Source of the DNA: Eudorina sp. 2006-703-Eu-15 | Taxonomy: Eukaryota > Chlorophyta > Chlorophyceae > Chlamydomonadales > Volvocaceae | Reading direction: 5' to 3' | Length of the DNA stretch: 64,000 bases | Assembly (NCBI GenBank): GCA_003117195.1 | Contig: BDSI01000049.1 | Location: 826,501-890,500 of the forward strand | The notes under the pieces: model-generated | Databases searched by the model: none | Seen by the model: the letters and a program-made list of their open reading frames with translations, nothing else | What the model was told of the DNA's origin: nothing | Translations under genes and position numbers: made by a program | Part shown: in pieces, positions 1-12,602 of the stretch | Position numbering within the stretch: the stretch's first letter is position 1 | How the letters are laid out: the number at the start of each line of letters is the position of its first letter

Positions 1-321
1 TGCTTGCACGGTAGCACTTTGGCAGACGTGAAACTGCCCTGAGACGAGACGGCGCTTAGCTGGGGTCCCCTTGGGCAGGACATGCTCCGGCTCGGCCGTT
101 GCCCGGGTTGGCCTTCGAGGAGTTGGGGGCGGGAGCCAGCATGTTTTGTTTGCCACGGCGCTAGGACCGCCCGTGAGGCATGCCCGTCCATTGACAACTT
201 GGCGTGTGTGTGCCTCTGCACGTGACCACGTCGTGACACCATGGCCTGCAACAAAAGCGCTGCCATAGGCGGTTTAGCCCAATGACTTGATTGCGGGCGT
301 GCCGCTTACCCCCCCCCCCAG
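1..321. other. Upstream intron or 5' flank of the SPRY gene; no exon assigned
   Basis: This stretch precedes the first recognisable SPRY exon and ends in a pyrimidine/C tract followed by AG at 320-321, a normal splice acceptor. It is GC-rich and has several open frames, none with recognisable similarity. The 5' end of the SPRY gene should lie here or before the window. Confidence 0.4.
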
Positions 322-3300
322 GTGGATGGGGCCCGTGTCCGCTACGTGGGGCCCGGGGAGGACGACAGCCAGGCCGCCACCATTCGCGCCAATTACCCTC
401 TGCCATCCGACTGCCCGCTCTATTACTTTGAGGTCAAGATCCTGGACAAGGGCCAGGTGCGCCTGGAGGGCAGGGCAGCGGGGGACGTGTATTGCCTATT
501 GCGGGGAAGATCTGGGCGCTTCGGATTAGGTGGGAGGCCGGACACGCCGCCGGGGGTTGATTAGTCTCTACTTTCCCATACTTTCCCGTGTGGCTTTGCA
601 CCTGTTGCTTGTCACTCTCAAGAGCGCTCTGACACCCTAGGGTCCTCGGCACGTGGCCCCCTGTCCTAGCCCATGTGGACACTGTCGCGCCCCGGGGGAT
701 CCCGCAGGAGGGCTACATCGGCGTCGGTTTCTGTACGGAAGAGGTCTCGCTTTGCCGGCTGCCCGGCTGGGACCTGCACTCGTACGGCTACCACGGGGAC
801 GACGGGTGGGTCTTCAGTACGGAGCGCCGGGGAGGGCAGGGCCGGGCGGGGCGGGGAAATGCTCGGTGCTGCGCCGCTGTGATGGATGGCCCCCGGGGCG
901 TGATTGGAGGGCACAGACTGAAAAGCACGCCCTCGTCGCGGGAGGCGGTGTTGCCGCATATGTCGCGGCCCTAGGAACCGAACCGACCCTACCGACCCGA
1001 CCCTACCGATCCGACCCGACCCAACTCGGCAGTTTGGCGGTGCACCCGCGCGGGTCCCATCAACCCATACAACCCGCAATTCCAGACCGCGGTTTCCAGA
1101 CCGCGGTTCCACCGGGGAGGGTGCCAGGAGGGGACGGGCGATGCGGTACGCTGTGGGTCGCCCTGAGTCGATCGTTCCGGACTGCAGCCACCGCCGAGCG
1201 CAGGCTTTATACCCGCCGCGGCTGCGTGCGAGCTGCCCGCGGATCCCCCCGTCCTCGACGGCGCGAACCGTACCTCGTGGGCGGCGCTTTTGACCCACGG
1301 TCGCCCTGTTTGCACGCGCACGCGCGTCCCCCAGGCACGCCTTCGCGGGCAGCGGCAGCGGCAGGCCGTACGGGCCTCCCTTCACGAGGGGCGACGTTGT
1401 GGGGGCGTTGTACGACAAGGCCGAGCGCACCATCTCGTACTTTAAAAATGGCGAGCCGTTGGGCGTCGCGTTCCGGGACGTGCAGGAGGCCTCGCCGGTG
1501 TACCCGTGTGTCGGGCTGCGAACCAGGTGGGGAGTGGGGAAGCAGTCGCCGGGCTGGAGTGGAACTGGATTACCTCCCGCACGGCGGTCGCCGCCCCACT
1601 GTGTAGGTCGTATGAAAGCTGAAACATGATGCATGCTCTACCCCGACGGGTGTTTGAGAGCTCATCGGCGTGTTGATCTCGCTGATCATTCTCATAGACC
1701 ACGGGCATTCGCAGCGGGTCTCGACGATGCCGCAGTCGTCAAGCATCGCACCGTGCAGGAGCTGTCTTCACTGGCGGGTCCCGCGGGGTTGCGAGGCAGC
1801 TCCCGGCAGTGGGCTGTGCTGCGCGCGGGGCAGCGCTGCTGCCCTGTTCGATGCCTCTGCTCGTGTGTATGTGTTTGTGTGTTGAGCACAGCAACCCGGC
1901 CGACCCCGGTGTGTTCGTCGGCAGGCAGAGCCGGAGTGCGCGACATGCAAGGGGCATAGCAGTGCCCAACAGAAGCCCAGCCGACCCGTCTGTAATCGTG
2001 TGTAATCGTGTGTGCGCGTCTCTTGTCCTTGGCCGCAGGGGCGAGGAGTTGGTGGCCAACTTCGGCTCGGGGCCCTCCAGCGAGCCCTTCCGAACGGACT
2101 TCGCCGCCCTCCGGGTAGGTCGAGGAGCGCTTGCGAAAGAGCAACCAACCGCAACTCACAACCGTTAACAACACCAAGGCAGCAAGCCCAGGCCCCAGGG
2201 TGTGGCGAGAATGCCCCAGGCCCCCCCCCCCGGGCAGCCGGCGTTCAAAGGATCGGTCCCATGTGCCCCCATATAGGGCGCCCCTCGCCGGGCGCTGGGA
2301 GGAGGGCGTCGAGAAGGGCAAGCCACGCGCGCTATGGTCGTGTCCTGATCCGGGCCGTGTGTCAACCGAGTGCCCCGGGTTGCCAGGGCGGACGTCGGCG
2401 TGAACTCCCGACGCCCCGCAAGAAGGATAGGTCACCCGAGTGGTCGCCATGGGCCGATGGGCAGCAGTGACCGGCCGCAGGGGGGCGAGGCGGCAGAGTC
2501 GGCAGAGCTCGGGGCCGACGGGCGGTCGACCGGAAGTCGGGCAGGACGCGCCACACCACGCGGGTTCCTGACCCTATTATTCGGCCTCGCTCCCGGACCC
2601 GCAGGCGGCCTTCCAGCGTCGGATCTTGGCGTCGGTGCGGAAGACGGAGCTGCCGCTGCTGTCCAGCCGCGGTACGGCGCTGCTGCCGCAACTGATGTAC
2701 GACTATTTGATGCACCAGCGGTTCTGGCGCACGGCGGCGGTCCTGGGCCGCGACCTGCTGCGCTCGGAGGGCCGGTTGGACGAGCGGGAGCTGTCCGACA
2801 TTACTGTACGGCAGCAATCGTACGACCTGGTGGCCGCGGGGCGAATCGATGACGCTCTGGAGCTCTTGCGGGACAAGTACCCTCCCGAGGTGCGCAGTCG
2901 GGCGCAGCAGTGCGGGCGCCTCCGGGGGCGCAGCCGCTGCGTACCTGTTAAGACAAACAGGCAGGCAGACAGGTCCTCCTCCCTTTTGTGCAGTCACAAC
3001 TCCATGCGCGACGCTGAGGACGCTATGGCACGTGAAGCGCGCGGTGGCAGTGGGGCAATCCGCGCAGTAGCAATCCTCCACACTCCCGTCTAGGCGTGTT
3101 GCCGTCGGAGGTTCTTGTGGCGACAGAGCCACACCTACGGCCCCCGTCGGTAACCCGGCGGAGGCTTCAGGGAGGCTGCTCCGCAGCCGCGCATCCGGAC
3201 TTCCCCCATGCTGCCTCACGCGACCCCTCTGCGCCCCTGTCTTGGAGGCGGAGCCCATGGCTCCCCTACCCACCCCTGGCAGCAGCGCAGTACATAACAT

Positions 3301-5180
3301 GTCTACCAAATTCCTATACCCTCCCCTCCCCTCCCCGCGCCCTTGACCGCCGCGGTGCAGCTCCTGTCCGAGCGGCCTTCCCTGGACTTCCGGCTCAGGC
3401 TGCAGAAGTTCGTCCAGATGGTGGCGGCGGCGCACGCGGCCGGCGGGGCCACGGCTGGCGCCGGGGCCAGAACTGGCGATGACGGGGCGGCCACTTCGGG
3501 GGCTGAGCAGGCCGCCGACGCGACCGCCGCAGATGCCCCGTCGTCGTCCAAGTCCTTTCCCGGGGGAAGCCGTTCTGCCGGGATCTCGGGTGCGGCCGCC
3601 AGCAGCGCGGATGCAGGGGTAGGGGCGGAGGCAGGGGTGGACGTAGGGAGGCCATCCCCCATGGAGACGTCGGAGGAGGATGGCGCGGCGGCGGCGGGCG
3701 GCGGCGCGGAGCCTACGGACTCGGCCGCGGGGCCGTCCGGCAGGAAAGGGGCGGAGGCAGAACCTGCGGCAGGGGCGGTGGCGGCGGCGGCAGCCGTGCC
3801 GACGACGCGGGAGATCCTGGCGTACGGCACGATCGAGCTGTGGTCTCGCTGCCGGACGCCCGCGGACAGGGAGTTACTCACGGTGCGTGAGGCACGCTTG
3901 CGTGTGATGTGCGGGGGTAAAGGGGGGAGGGAGCCCAGATGTGTAAGCTGGCGTGCCTGCAGCAGGGGAAGGAGCAGATGGTCACGTCAATGAGCTGCGC
4001 CTGATCTTGGGGCGAGCACTTGACGTCGGTGACTTGGATCTTTGGGTGTTGGGAAGCTGCTGGCGCACAGAGATGATCACACAGTATGGGTCGGCCAGGG
4101 CGACGGATGATTGCCTTAGCGGCGGCTGGGCCGGTGCACACGAAGCTCGCGCCCTTTAAACCCCCTGATCATCGCACCTAGTGCCTCATGATGCATTACG
4201 CTGTTTCCCTCCCACCGCCACCACCACTACCGCAGGACGCGCTTTCGCTGCTGGCTTTCACCGACCCAGCAGCCTCTCCTGCGGGCGAAATGCTGAGGCC
4301 TGCCCACCGGGTAAGCGCGGACGTGTCGGCTCCGTTCCCATCACCCCGCACAGACAGAGCGCGCATGTACTGCGCTGATGCCGGAACAAAGGTCCGGTGA
4401 AGGAGGCAGAGCAGAGGGGGTTACGGGAATGGCTGTTGAGGTCAGGATGCGACCGGGACAGGAGCTCAATCATCGTGCCCGTGCCTGCCGTTCGCACAGA
4501 AAAAGGGGCTGTCTTCAGATTCAGTTGGCGGTTTGGGTGCTTGCTCGGCTCTGACCAGCCAACCATTCCGCCGGCTTGTTGCGATGACGGGTGCGATGTG
4601 CCCGCGTCCCGCCTTGTGCAGATTGCACTGGCGGAGGAGCTCAACGGCGCGATGCTCGCGTGCCGCGGCCTGCCCGCCACCTCCCCCCTGGAGCGGATCT
4701 ATCAACAGGCCTCCGCAGTCATGTCGCAGCTCAAGCTGTACGACAACCCTCAGGTACGGCAATGTGTGCCCTGACTGCTGCGTCCGGCCGCGCAGCCCAG
4801 TTGTCCGGCCTGCAAAACCTTAGTTATTTGACACATCGCATGTGTGTGCCTCTTAGGCGGACAGAACAGGAGTGCGTGACATGCGAGGGGCCGAGTAGCG
4901 CCCAAAAATCGCATGTGTGTGTACCGTATCCACACACCCTTCGAAGGTTCCGGCAGCCCCCGTGAAGCGCAGGGCCCGCACCCCGGTGGTAGTGCTATCA
5001 GCAAGTGCCGCATGCCGCTTCACGACTGATCACGGCGTCGCTACTGCGCGTGCTGTCCCGGTGGGGTTCCAGGCTCTGGCGCTGCCCGACGCCCGACAGC
5101 TGGTGATGGAGCCGCCAGCGCTTGCGGCGGGCAGCGGCGGGGCCCCCGACGGCAACGCTTCAGACGCCATGACGGCATGA
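322..5180 (+). CDS. RanBPM-like SPRY / LisH / CTLH-CRA protein (3' part, 9 exons seen)
   Basis: Exons: 322-456, 708-805, 1335-1526, 2039-2114, 2605-2889, 3361-3882, 4236-4310, 4622-4753, 5073-5180. They join in frame to 540 residues plus TGA. The first four encode a SPRY domain: YYFEVKILDKG, EGYIGVGF, GWDLHSYGYHGDDG, the segment up to RPYGPPFTRGDVVG, then YFKNGEPLG and GEELVANFG. The 2605-2889 exon holds a LisH-like segment (LLPQLMYDYLMHQRFW) and the start of CTLH (GRIDDALELLRDKYPPE). Later exons match the CRA part (LQKFVQMV, LLAFTDPAASPAGEML, IALAEELNGAML). In the family, RanBP9/10 are subunits of the CTLH/GID E3 ubiquitin ligase and act as protein-binding scaffolds. Inference: the same role here. 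Oddity: about 130 residues rich in Ala, Gly, Ser and acidic residues (3420-3800) split the CTLH/CRA region. The N-terminus is missing from the window. Confidence 0.88.
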
Positions 5181-6343
5181 CAGCATTGAAGTCAGAGCAG
5201 GCTTGGCGCTCCGGACAGGTCGGCTGGGGCCCTGGGCATGAGTGCGGGGCGGCTGCTCGGTGGTGGAGTGGTGGAGGTCGGGCGCACCCGCAGCCGGAGC
5301 CACATCTCACCTCGGAGCATAGGATGGCGCGGCCGTTCTGGTACCGGGGGGAAGGCATGACATCGCCTAGAGCCAAATTTGGATGATTACTCTCAGGTGG
5401 CGGAAAGGGAGGGGTTGCGAACGGCACGTGACCGGCGGGGAGCTGTGAAAGGCATGGGCGAGATGGGCAAGGCCGCTGGGGCGCCTCGTCGGGACATGCG
5501 CAGAGCGCTCCGGTCAGTTCTACCCCGGTCGATAGCGCTGAGTTCGACCCCGGTCGATAGCGCTGAATGTACAGTTAGGAACTTGGGATGTATGCGAGCC
5601 ATGATCCGGTGATAACATATAGTAGCCTCATGGACGGCATGCGCACATTGTAAGCTACCGAACGACGCAAACGAATCCTTCATGATGATGGCGATCGCGG
5701 AGATTCATCGACAACAGTGGGAACACATGTGTCGCTTGCAATCGCCGCGAAATCCGTCTGTCGTGCACGGTCGTGCGATGGATTGAGCGATGAGCGTTTC
5801 GTCGTACAGCAGAGAGGAAAACTGACCAAAATGCTCGCATCATACACGGGAAATTGTCTACAGCGCTCTGTAAAGGAATTGTAGGTGGGTGCTGTAAAGC
5901 TGACGCGCGTCTTTGCATATGCTTGCGCAGCTCCATTCACTGCAAATCTTTGTCTTTGTGAACATGCATTGAAGATCCATCTAAAACCTGAATTGCATTA
6001 CTTCGTGCAGGCCTCCCACGGCTGGTAGCGCTTTCGTCTGTGCAACACATAATAATTACAGCAAAAATGCAGACGCAAATGCAGATGCGCTCGTCGCGCA
6101 CGGTAGGTGCTTTCTACTCTACGTAGATAGCTCGCTGTTTGAGGGAAGCATTTTGCTGTTGCATTGGTCCTGTGTATGGAGTTCGCTTGCGGTCGACTTT
6201 TTCCTTTGTCATGGCTCAGGGACATTCTTGGGTAACAGCTGTTATCTTACTTAAGGATTTCCTAATCCTGCAAGGTTTCGCTCGCATCCCCGGCCTCCAG
6301 GGCTGACCTTATCCTGAAGAATCGGTTGTAAGACCGTTGTCCG
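5181..6343. other. Intergenic: 3' UTR of RanBPM-like gene and promoter/5' UTR of aldolase gene
   Basis: No gene is supported here. The part after 5560 is clearly less GC-rich than the flanking genes. Several TGTAA motifs, the usual green-algal polyadenylation signal, lie at 5649-5653 and again around 5868-5905; any of them could end the upstream transcript. A short tandem duplication of a TACCCCGGTCGATAGCGCTGA-like unit is visible at about 5520-5563. The aldolase promoter should be in the last few hundred bases, but no clear TATA box was recognised. Confidence 0.4.
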
Positions 6344-9300
6344 ATGACTGTCCAACCCGTTCGAACCACGCAGGCCGCGAATGGCCGCTGTGCGCGCTCG
6401 CGCGTTCAGCAGAAGGTGGTCTGCCGCGCGTTCAACTCTATGGAGGTACGATAGCGGTCTCGCAGTCGCCCGCGTCAGTGAACGTCCGCAACGGAAAACG
6501 GCCATGAAGCCCGCACGGTCGCACGCAGTGCTGAATGGGATCCTGACTAGGAAGACCAGCCTTCCAAAGCTTGTGCAACAGTTCGAGGAACCTCAGGAAC
6601 TGTCCCGGATTGCCACAAAATACCTGCGATTGCCTCAAACCTTTGAAAGTGTATGCTGGGGGCTGGAGCTAGAGCTGTACCATATTTGCCGCGTGGTGGT
6701 GTTAACGCGCTGCAGACCTGATTGCCAGCGTTTCCCTTCGCAAACCCCACGGGTCCGCGACCGAAACGGGCGTTCCGCAGCCAGCGCAACTGTTTCCACC
6801 GTACGCTTTCCGATGTACGCAGAGCGCGCACGCCGAGGAGTTGAAGAAGACCGCCGCCTACATCGCCCAGAAGGGCAAGGGCATCCTGGTGAGCAAGCGC
6901 GCGGGTGACCCGCCGTGACACGCCCCCGCATCCGCGCGGCCCGCGATCCCAAACCGGCCGCCGCTGTGCCCCGAGAGCCTCTTCCTCCCATGTGAATGTA
7001 TCAACGTTACAGCGGACCCTCAAAAGGGATCAACGGTGTATACCAGGGCAAGCTTCAGCAGGCCCATATGCCGCCAACAGATGCGCCCCAGCGCATCACT
7101 GTGCATACAGTGCACATGTGGCTGCCCACTGCCCGCTGTGCGCGCGCCACGACCGGGTTGGACCTTCCTGCCTTGCTGCTGTGCCGCTGTCCTGATCGAT
7201 CGGTGGTTGGGCCCGAGGCGAGGGTCCCTTCAGGGCCGTGTGCGCGGGTGAAACCTCCCCCTCCGCTCCCAATGTCCTGTACCCCCTCCGCTCCCAATGT
7301 CCTGCACCCCCGCTGCTCCCGGGCACCACCCGCCTGGGTGACCCCCGATGGAGTCTGCACCGGTAACTTCACGATCGCGCGGTCTAATACGGCAAACGCC
7401 TTGGCCCCTTCTCCTTCGAGGTCCACTCGTCCTGATCCGCCCCGCATCCCTCCGGCCGGCGGTGCAGCAGCCCTCCCTCGCGCCAGCCCGCGCGACCCGC
7501 GCCACCAACCCTAATCTATTGACTCTACTGTATCCCCCGCGCCTCAGGCCTCCGATGAGTCCAACGCCACCACCGGCAAGCGCCTGGAGAGCGTGGGCGT
7601 CGAGAACACGGAGGATAACCGCCGCGACTGGCGCGAGCTGCTGTACACCGCCCCAGGTGCGCACCTGCACGATTGCCGCCCTTGTTTGTGCCAGCCTGGC
7701 GGGCCAGGGTGGGTGGCCATGCCCGTTGGTGTCGCCCCACACCAAGGATGGGGGACGTGGCGGCACTCAACTGATGGAATCCAAGTGACGAGCCGTACGG
7801 CAATCATGTCTTTGGTGACCCGCAGTCTTTGGTGACCCGCAGGCCTGGGCCAGTACGTCAGCGGCGCGATCATGTTCGAGGAGACTCTGTGAGTACGACA
7901 GCTCGTACCGCGTGTGCGGGTTGCGCGGGAAAGAAACAATATTACATGCCACGTCGCCGCGCAAACGGACAGCTCCACCGCTTCGCCGCACGGTGCCCCC
8001 GGCCTGGCGCGGCCTCCCGGGGTATGCGCCCATCGATGGCCGCCGCCGCCGCACTCACCTCCCCGCGTGCGCACCGTGCCGCGCCCACGCACAACGCACA
8101 CAGAGCGGGCGCGCCCCCGGCTGATCGACCGGGTTCTGAGCTTCTGCTGACACCCCTCTTTGTTTTTTCCTTACACCGAGCGCCCGCGCAGGTACCAGAA
8201 GGCGCGGGACGGCCGCCAGTTCGTTGACATCCTGCTGGCCCAGGGTATCTACCCGGGCATCAAGGTGGACACCGGACTGCAGGTGGGTGCCGGGGCGTGC
8301 GTCGTCGAGAGGTGGGATGCCCGGCGGTGGCGGCCGTTGGAGGAGAGGTACCGGTGTAGAGGCGGGCGCTTAGCAGAGGAGGGATATCGGCTAGGGAGTG
8401 AAGTCGGCGCGGGCACGTTTAATGAGAAAGCCGCCCAGAGCTGCCGTGTGCAAGCGCGGCTGCATGAACCGGGACTTCTCTTCCCGGGGTCAGCGAGGCC
8501 CCTGACGTCCCAACAATGCCCCTCCCGTCGTCTTTACCGCAGCCTGTGCTTCACTTGAGGTGTGGTGTGTTACCTACCCTCCCTCCTCTGTTGCTGTGGC
8601 AGGTGCTGCCCGGCGACAAGGGCGAGACCACCACCCAGGGCCTGGACAACCTGGCGGAGCGCTGCAAGGCCTACCGGTGCGTGCAGTGCGTTGCAGTGTT
8701 TGGGCCCCCCCGGAGGCGCGACTCCGTGCTGTGGGTGGACAGCGGGATGCGCAGCGGCTCCGGCTTGACGGCTCCGGCCGAGGACGGGGCGGTCAGCACT
8801 GCCGGCCCTCGCGCCATGCGGCCACTGGCATCAGCTCCCACCACCACCCGGCATGGCATACGTATGTGTAAACCACTGTCGGATTACGGGGCGTCGTAAC
8901 GCTTCATTCCCAGCACTGCGGATGTGCCGTGCAGATCATCATCGCGGCCCCTCTCCACCAGCTCCCACCTCTAGGCCCCCGAACCATCTTCTCGCTCCCT
9001 GCCTTTCAAAACCCCACACACCACAGCAAGCAGGGTGCTCGCTTCGCCAAGTGGCGCGCCGTGATCAAGATTGGGGAGGCGGGCTGCCCCTCCACCACCG
9101 CCGTCCTGGAGAACGCGCATGGCCTGGCGCGGTACGCCCAGATCTGCCAGGTGCGGCTTGGGAAGCGGGGCTGCGTGGGTGGGGCGGAGTGGGTGGGGGC
9201 TGCGCACTGGGTAGAGAGAGGGTAGGCATAAAGAGGAGACGCGTGGCGGGTGGCTGGCCCCGGCACGGTGAATGCCATGGTTAGGTGCAACTCGCTGCAA

Positions 9301-11452
9301 CTTAGGTTACACATATGGAATGCCAGACATGGGTACACCGCCAACTCTCAGAAGCTCAATCACGTATCACGTTCCTGTTAACTATTCGGATTGTCAAGAG
9401 GATAAGATAGGATAGGAAAGGATCTGACAGGGAAGGATACGATGGACGGCTGGTCGTGTGGCAAGGAGGTGTGCGCTCGTGGTCGGATGCGGCGGCGCAG
9501 GGCATGTCGTGCTCAGCTGCTCGCTTCTCCTCCGCCATCCTCCGCCGCACCAACCCCCGCAGGAGAACGGCCTGGTGCCGATCGTGGAGCCCGAGGTGAC
9601 CCTAGGCCCGGGCGACTACTCGATCGAGGAGACTGCCTTCTGGTCGGAGCGCGTCTACAGCCACGTGATGCGCCTGCTCAACGAGTACGGCGTCGTCATG
9701 GAGGGCATCCTGCTCAAGCCCAACATGTGCCTGCCAGGTGCGGCACGCTGGCCATCGGGTGACCCCATGGGTCAATCACGTCGTCATGCCGCTGAAGACT
9801 GACCCGTCTTACTTGGGTGATGTACCGTATCGCCGAACGGCACTGCGTCCGCGTTACCATGGGTGCATTCAGCCGAAGTGATCGCGTGCAACAGCCCCTC
9901 AACCGTTTGGGTAGTTGGGTTGGATCCGCTGGAGTCGTTGTGTAGGTTTGCAAATGCAGGACCTGATCTTCGCTTGTCCCGACCCCAAACCGGCCCGCTG
10001 TCCTCCTTCCTCGTCCCGCAGGCCTGGACGCGCCGGTGGCCAGCCCCCAGGAGGTGGCTCGCGTGACCGTCCGCACCATGATGCGCACCATCCCCGCCGC
10101 CGTGCCCGGCATCCACTTCCTGTCAGGCGGCATGAGCGAGGAGGAGGCCACCCTCAACCTGCAGGTGGGGCGCAGCGACCCTCCTCCCGCCCGCCCGCAC
10201 GCACGCACGCCTGCTAACGCAGTCCCGGGTCGCAGTCCCGATCGTTTGGCGCGGGGCAGCTCGGCAGTCCCCTTGTCCCTCATGTATGTGATATGGATTG
10301 GGGGACGCGGTGCGGCTGTGCAGCAGGCGGGAAGGCAACAGGCGCTGGCCGTGTTGCGCAGCCTGTAGGGCAGCGTGCCAACAGCGGCTTAACCAAACGC
10401 CGGACAGCCAAGCCGCCTCTCCAGCCTAGCCAGGTATCCCCCGCAAGGGATAGCAGTGAGGATGACGCCGCCCTGATTCCCATCGTGCCTGGCCTGACCC
10501 TCCTCCCCCGAGTGCAGGCGCTGAACGACGAGGCCCCCAACGCGCCGTGGGCCCTCACGTTCTCTTACGGCCGCGCCCTCCAAGCGAGCACCCTCAAGGT
10601 GGGTGGGGCAGTCAGTCGTGCGTCGCGAAACGCGTTGCGTAGTCGCCAACAACTCCGCTTCCAAATTGACGGCAACGGTTGGCGGTCTGGTCGACCCCAG
10701 CCCGGTCGTTTGCTCACGGGCGGTACGGCACATCCGCAGCGGCAGCGTTCTTGTACTCCGCCGCAAAGGCGCACGTGGGGGGGACATAGAGGGCAACAGA
10801 GCCGACGCAGTTCCCGCTCCTTGCCCCCGCCGCGCGGCCGTGCTCCAACCCGCCCCTGCGCCCCGACTCGCCACCGTTTGACCAGACCTGGGCCGGCAAG
10901 GAGTCCAACTGGGCGGCGGCTCAGGACATCCTGGTCAAGCTGGCCAAGGCCAACAGCGAGGCGGCCGCGGGCAAGTTCAAGGGGCCGCACCCGGTGCCGG
11001 GCGGCGGCCGCATCCTGCAGGTGCGTGCGGGCGTGCGGACGTGTTGGACCACCGCCGTTGTGAGGGTTTGGGCGGGCGGTTGGGACCCGGGGCGCACACG
11101 GGCGGCTGGTTCGCGGTGCGTGTTTGTTCGCGGACGTGAGTCCGGGAGCAGAATCTGGTCGTGGGGCGCAGGTCATGGCACCAACCCACCAGTGCCGACC
11201 TGCAACCGCGGCCACCAGTAATAATCGCATTAGTGACGGCAATCGCACCTATCCATAGCTACATGGCACCTGCCCGCGCCGCGGAGGGAGCTCCCCGAGC
11301 CACCTGTCCATGGCTGCGGAGGCGTGACACCGTGACACCGTACCTGAGGTTGGATGTGCCGTCTTGAGCTACCCTGGCAACTCAGTCGTCGTCTCCCAAT
11401 CCCCACCGGCCGCTGTCACCAGGCGCTGCGCACCGGCGGCTCCGGCAAGTAA
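6344..11452 (+). CDS. FBA: Plastid class I fructose-1,6-bisphosphate aldolase (12 exons, 391 aa)
   Basis: Exons: 6344-6445, 6823-6888, 7548-7656, 7843-7888, 8192-8282, 8603-8676, 9027-9150, 9563-9737, 10022-10164, 10518-10598, 10886-11020, 11423-11452. The sum is 1176 nt with all phases consistent. The enzyme splits or forms fructose-1,6-bisphosphate (and sedoheptulose bisphosphate in the Calvin cycle) through a Schiff-base lysine. Visible class I landmarks are [33 protein letters not shown] (Lys177 region), EPEV and GILLKPNM, with the Schiff-base lysine predicted at Lys256. Residues 1-33 are rich in Arg, Gln, Val and Ala, lack acidic residues and end in VVCRAFNSM, as expected of an algal chloroplast transit peptide. 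ATG 6344 was chosen because it is the only upstream ATG in the frame that splices at phase 0 into the [14 protein letters not shown] exon and follows an in-frame stop. Its introns carry a duplicated acceptor (7809-7842) and a dispersed repeat (6991-7066). Confidence 0.95.
6991..7066 (+). repeat. Dispersed repeat, family A2 (aldolase intron 2)
   Basis: Contains AACGTTACAGCGGACC and AAGGGATCAACGGTGTATAC, then CAGGGCAAGC. The same order recurs at 38313-38425; shorter relatives are at 12211-12241, 12544-12602 (inverted), 25109-25145 and 50651-50692. It shares GTTACAGCGGACCCC with family A1. Confidence 0.8.
7809..7842 (+). repeat. Tandemly duplicated splice acceptor, aldolase intron 3
   Basis: The 17-bp unit TCTTTGGTGACCCGCAG is present twice head to tail at the intron's 3' end. 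The frame needs the second AG (7841-7842); the first would add 17 nt. Confidence 0.9.
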
Positions 11453-11693
11453 GGGGCCGCTCACTGCGGCGAGCGGGTCGTCGTCGGTCCTGGGGCCGGC
11501 CCCTTCCCCTTCTGAGGGGAGAGCGGCCAGCAGGGGGCCAAGCGGGCGACCTTCGGAGCCGCTGCAGGCCGCGACCTCCGGGGCGCCGCGAGTCCGCGAC
11601 CAGCGCACAATTTCGTGACACGCCGACCCGACACGCTGATGGCCCGGGTCCAACAACGACTGGGGGACTTCCGCGGGTGATGTCCCTTTCTGG

Positions 11694-11698
11694 TGTAA
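11694..11698 (+). terminator. Candidate polyadenylation signal TGTAA of the aldolase gene
   Basis: TGTAA lies 242 bp after the aldolase stop codon. TGTAA is the common polyadenylation signal of chlorophyte nuclear genes. A later candidate near 12173 cannot be excluded. Confidence 0.35.
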
Positions 11699-12058
11699 GG
11701 TTGGCAGGCTGTGCGCGCACAGCGGTCAGCGGCCTTGCGATGGGGCGAGCGAATACACCCTCACCCCAGTAATCAGCTCAGCCGCTGAAATGAGCTCTTG
11801 GATGGCGCCGAACCCAGAAGCCGCCGGACGGTGGAAGCGCACAGCGCACAAGGCCCTGAGTTCCCTCCCTGGATAGATTTGAGGTGGGGCGCGCGCGCTG
11901 GGGTGCGACTCGCCGCGATGCCCGTCCCGGCGGGGCGCAGACTGCAGGGCGGCCTCTGCACACGGGACACGCACGAAACTCTGCCGTGACGGCCGTGGTG
12001 GCGTCGCCTGGTGCCGGTGCTGCTGCCCCTCACCTCGCGTAATGCTGTGTCCTTAAGC

Positions 12059-12101
12059 AGGCAGAACGGGAGTGCGTGACATGCAAGGGGCAGAGCGGTG
12101 C
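12059..12101 (+). repeat. Dispersed repeat, family B (three copies in the first 12 kb)
   Basis: The core GGAGTGCGTGACATGCAAGG is followed by GGCAGAGCGGTGCCC. Related copies lie at about 1917-1966 and 4853-4905, each in an intron of the RanBPM-like gene and each preceded by a GGC(A/G)GACAGA-like lead. Confidence 0.8.
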
Positions 12102-12543
12102 CCTCGCCGCGCGTAACGGTGTGTGTACCGTATATGTGTGCAGGACGCTGCGCAAATGCCATGTGGGGTTCATGTAATGTACTGTGACTGTGGGTAATAA
12201 ATGATTATGTGAATGTTACAGCGGACTCCGCAAAGGGGGTGGGTGGGGGATGCGGGGTTTCCGATCTCCTTGCTCCTCGCGTCTCCTCGGCAGCGTCTTG
12301 GTGTGGTGTCCCCCTCGTCGGATGGCCCCTGATGGTCTGAGCTCTAGAGTCTGACCCTGTAACAGTTGTTCCGTGTGACAGCCTAATTATTTACCTTAGT
12401 GGCAGCTTTCGCGCGTGCCGTGGGGAGAGGGCGAGAAGCGGCGACAAGCCTCGACAAGCTGCAGGCCTCAGTCGAAACCGCAGCGGCATCGGTTCCCGAC
12501 AAGCCAGGTTGCTGCAACTCACGAAAGAAGGCACACACGGAAA

Positions 12544-12602
12544 CAAGGGTAGCGTGGACAACACAGCGTTAATCCCTTTGGGGTCCGCTGTAACGTTCAT
12601 TC
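12544..12602 (-). repeat. Dispersed repeat, family A2, inverted (intergenic)
   Basis: GGGGTCCGCTGTAACGTTCA is the reverse complement of the A2 core; it is preceded by the inverted continuation. Confidence 0.75.

Noticed and set aside
653..1634. Overlapping open frames above 300 codons on both strands
   Set aside because: GC-rich DNA lacks stops by chance; the SPRY exons (708-805, 1335-1526) use a different, interrupted frame that matches a known domain.
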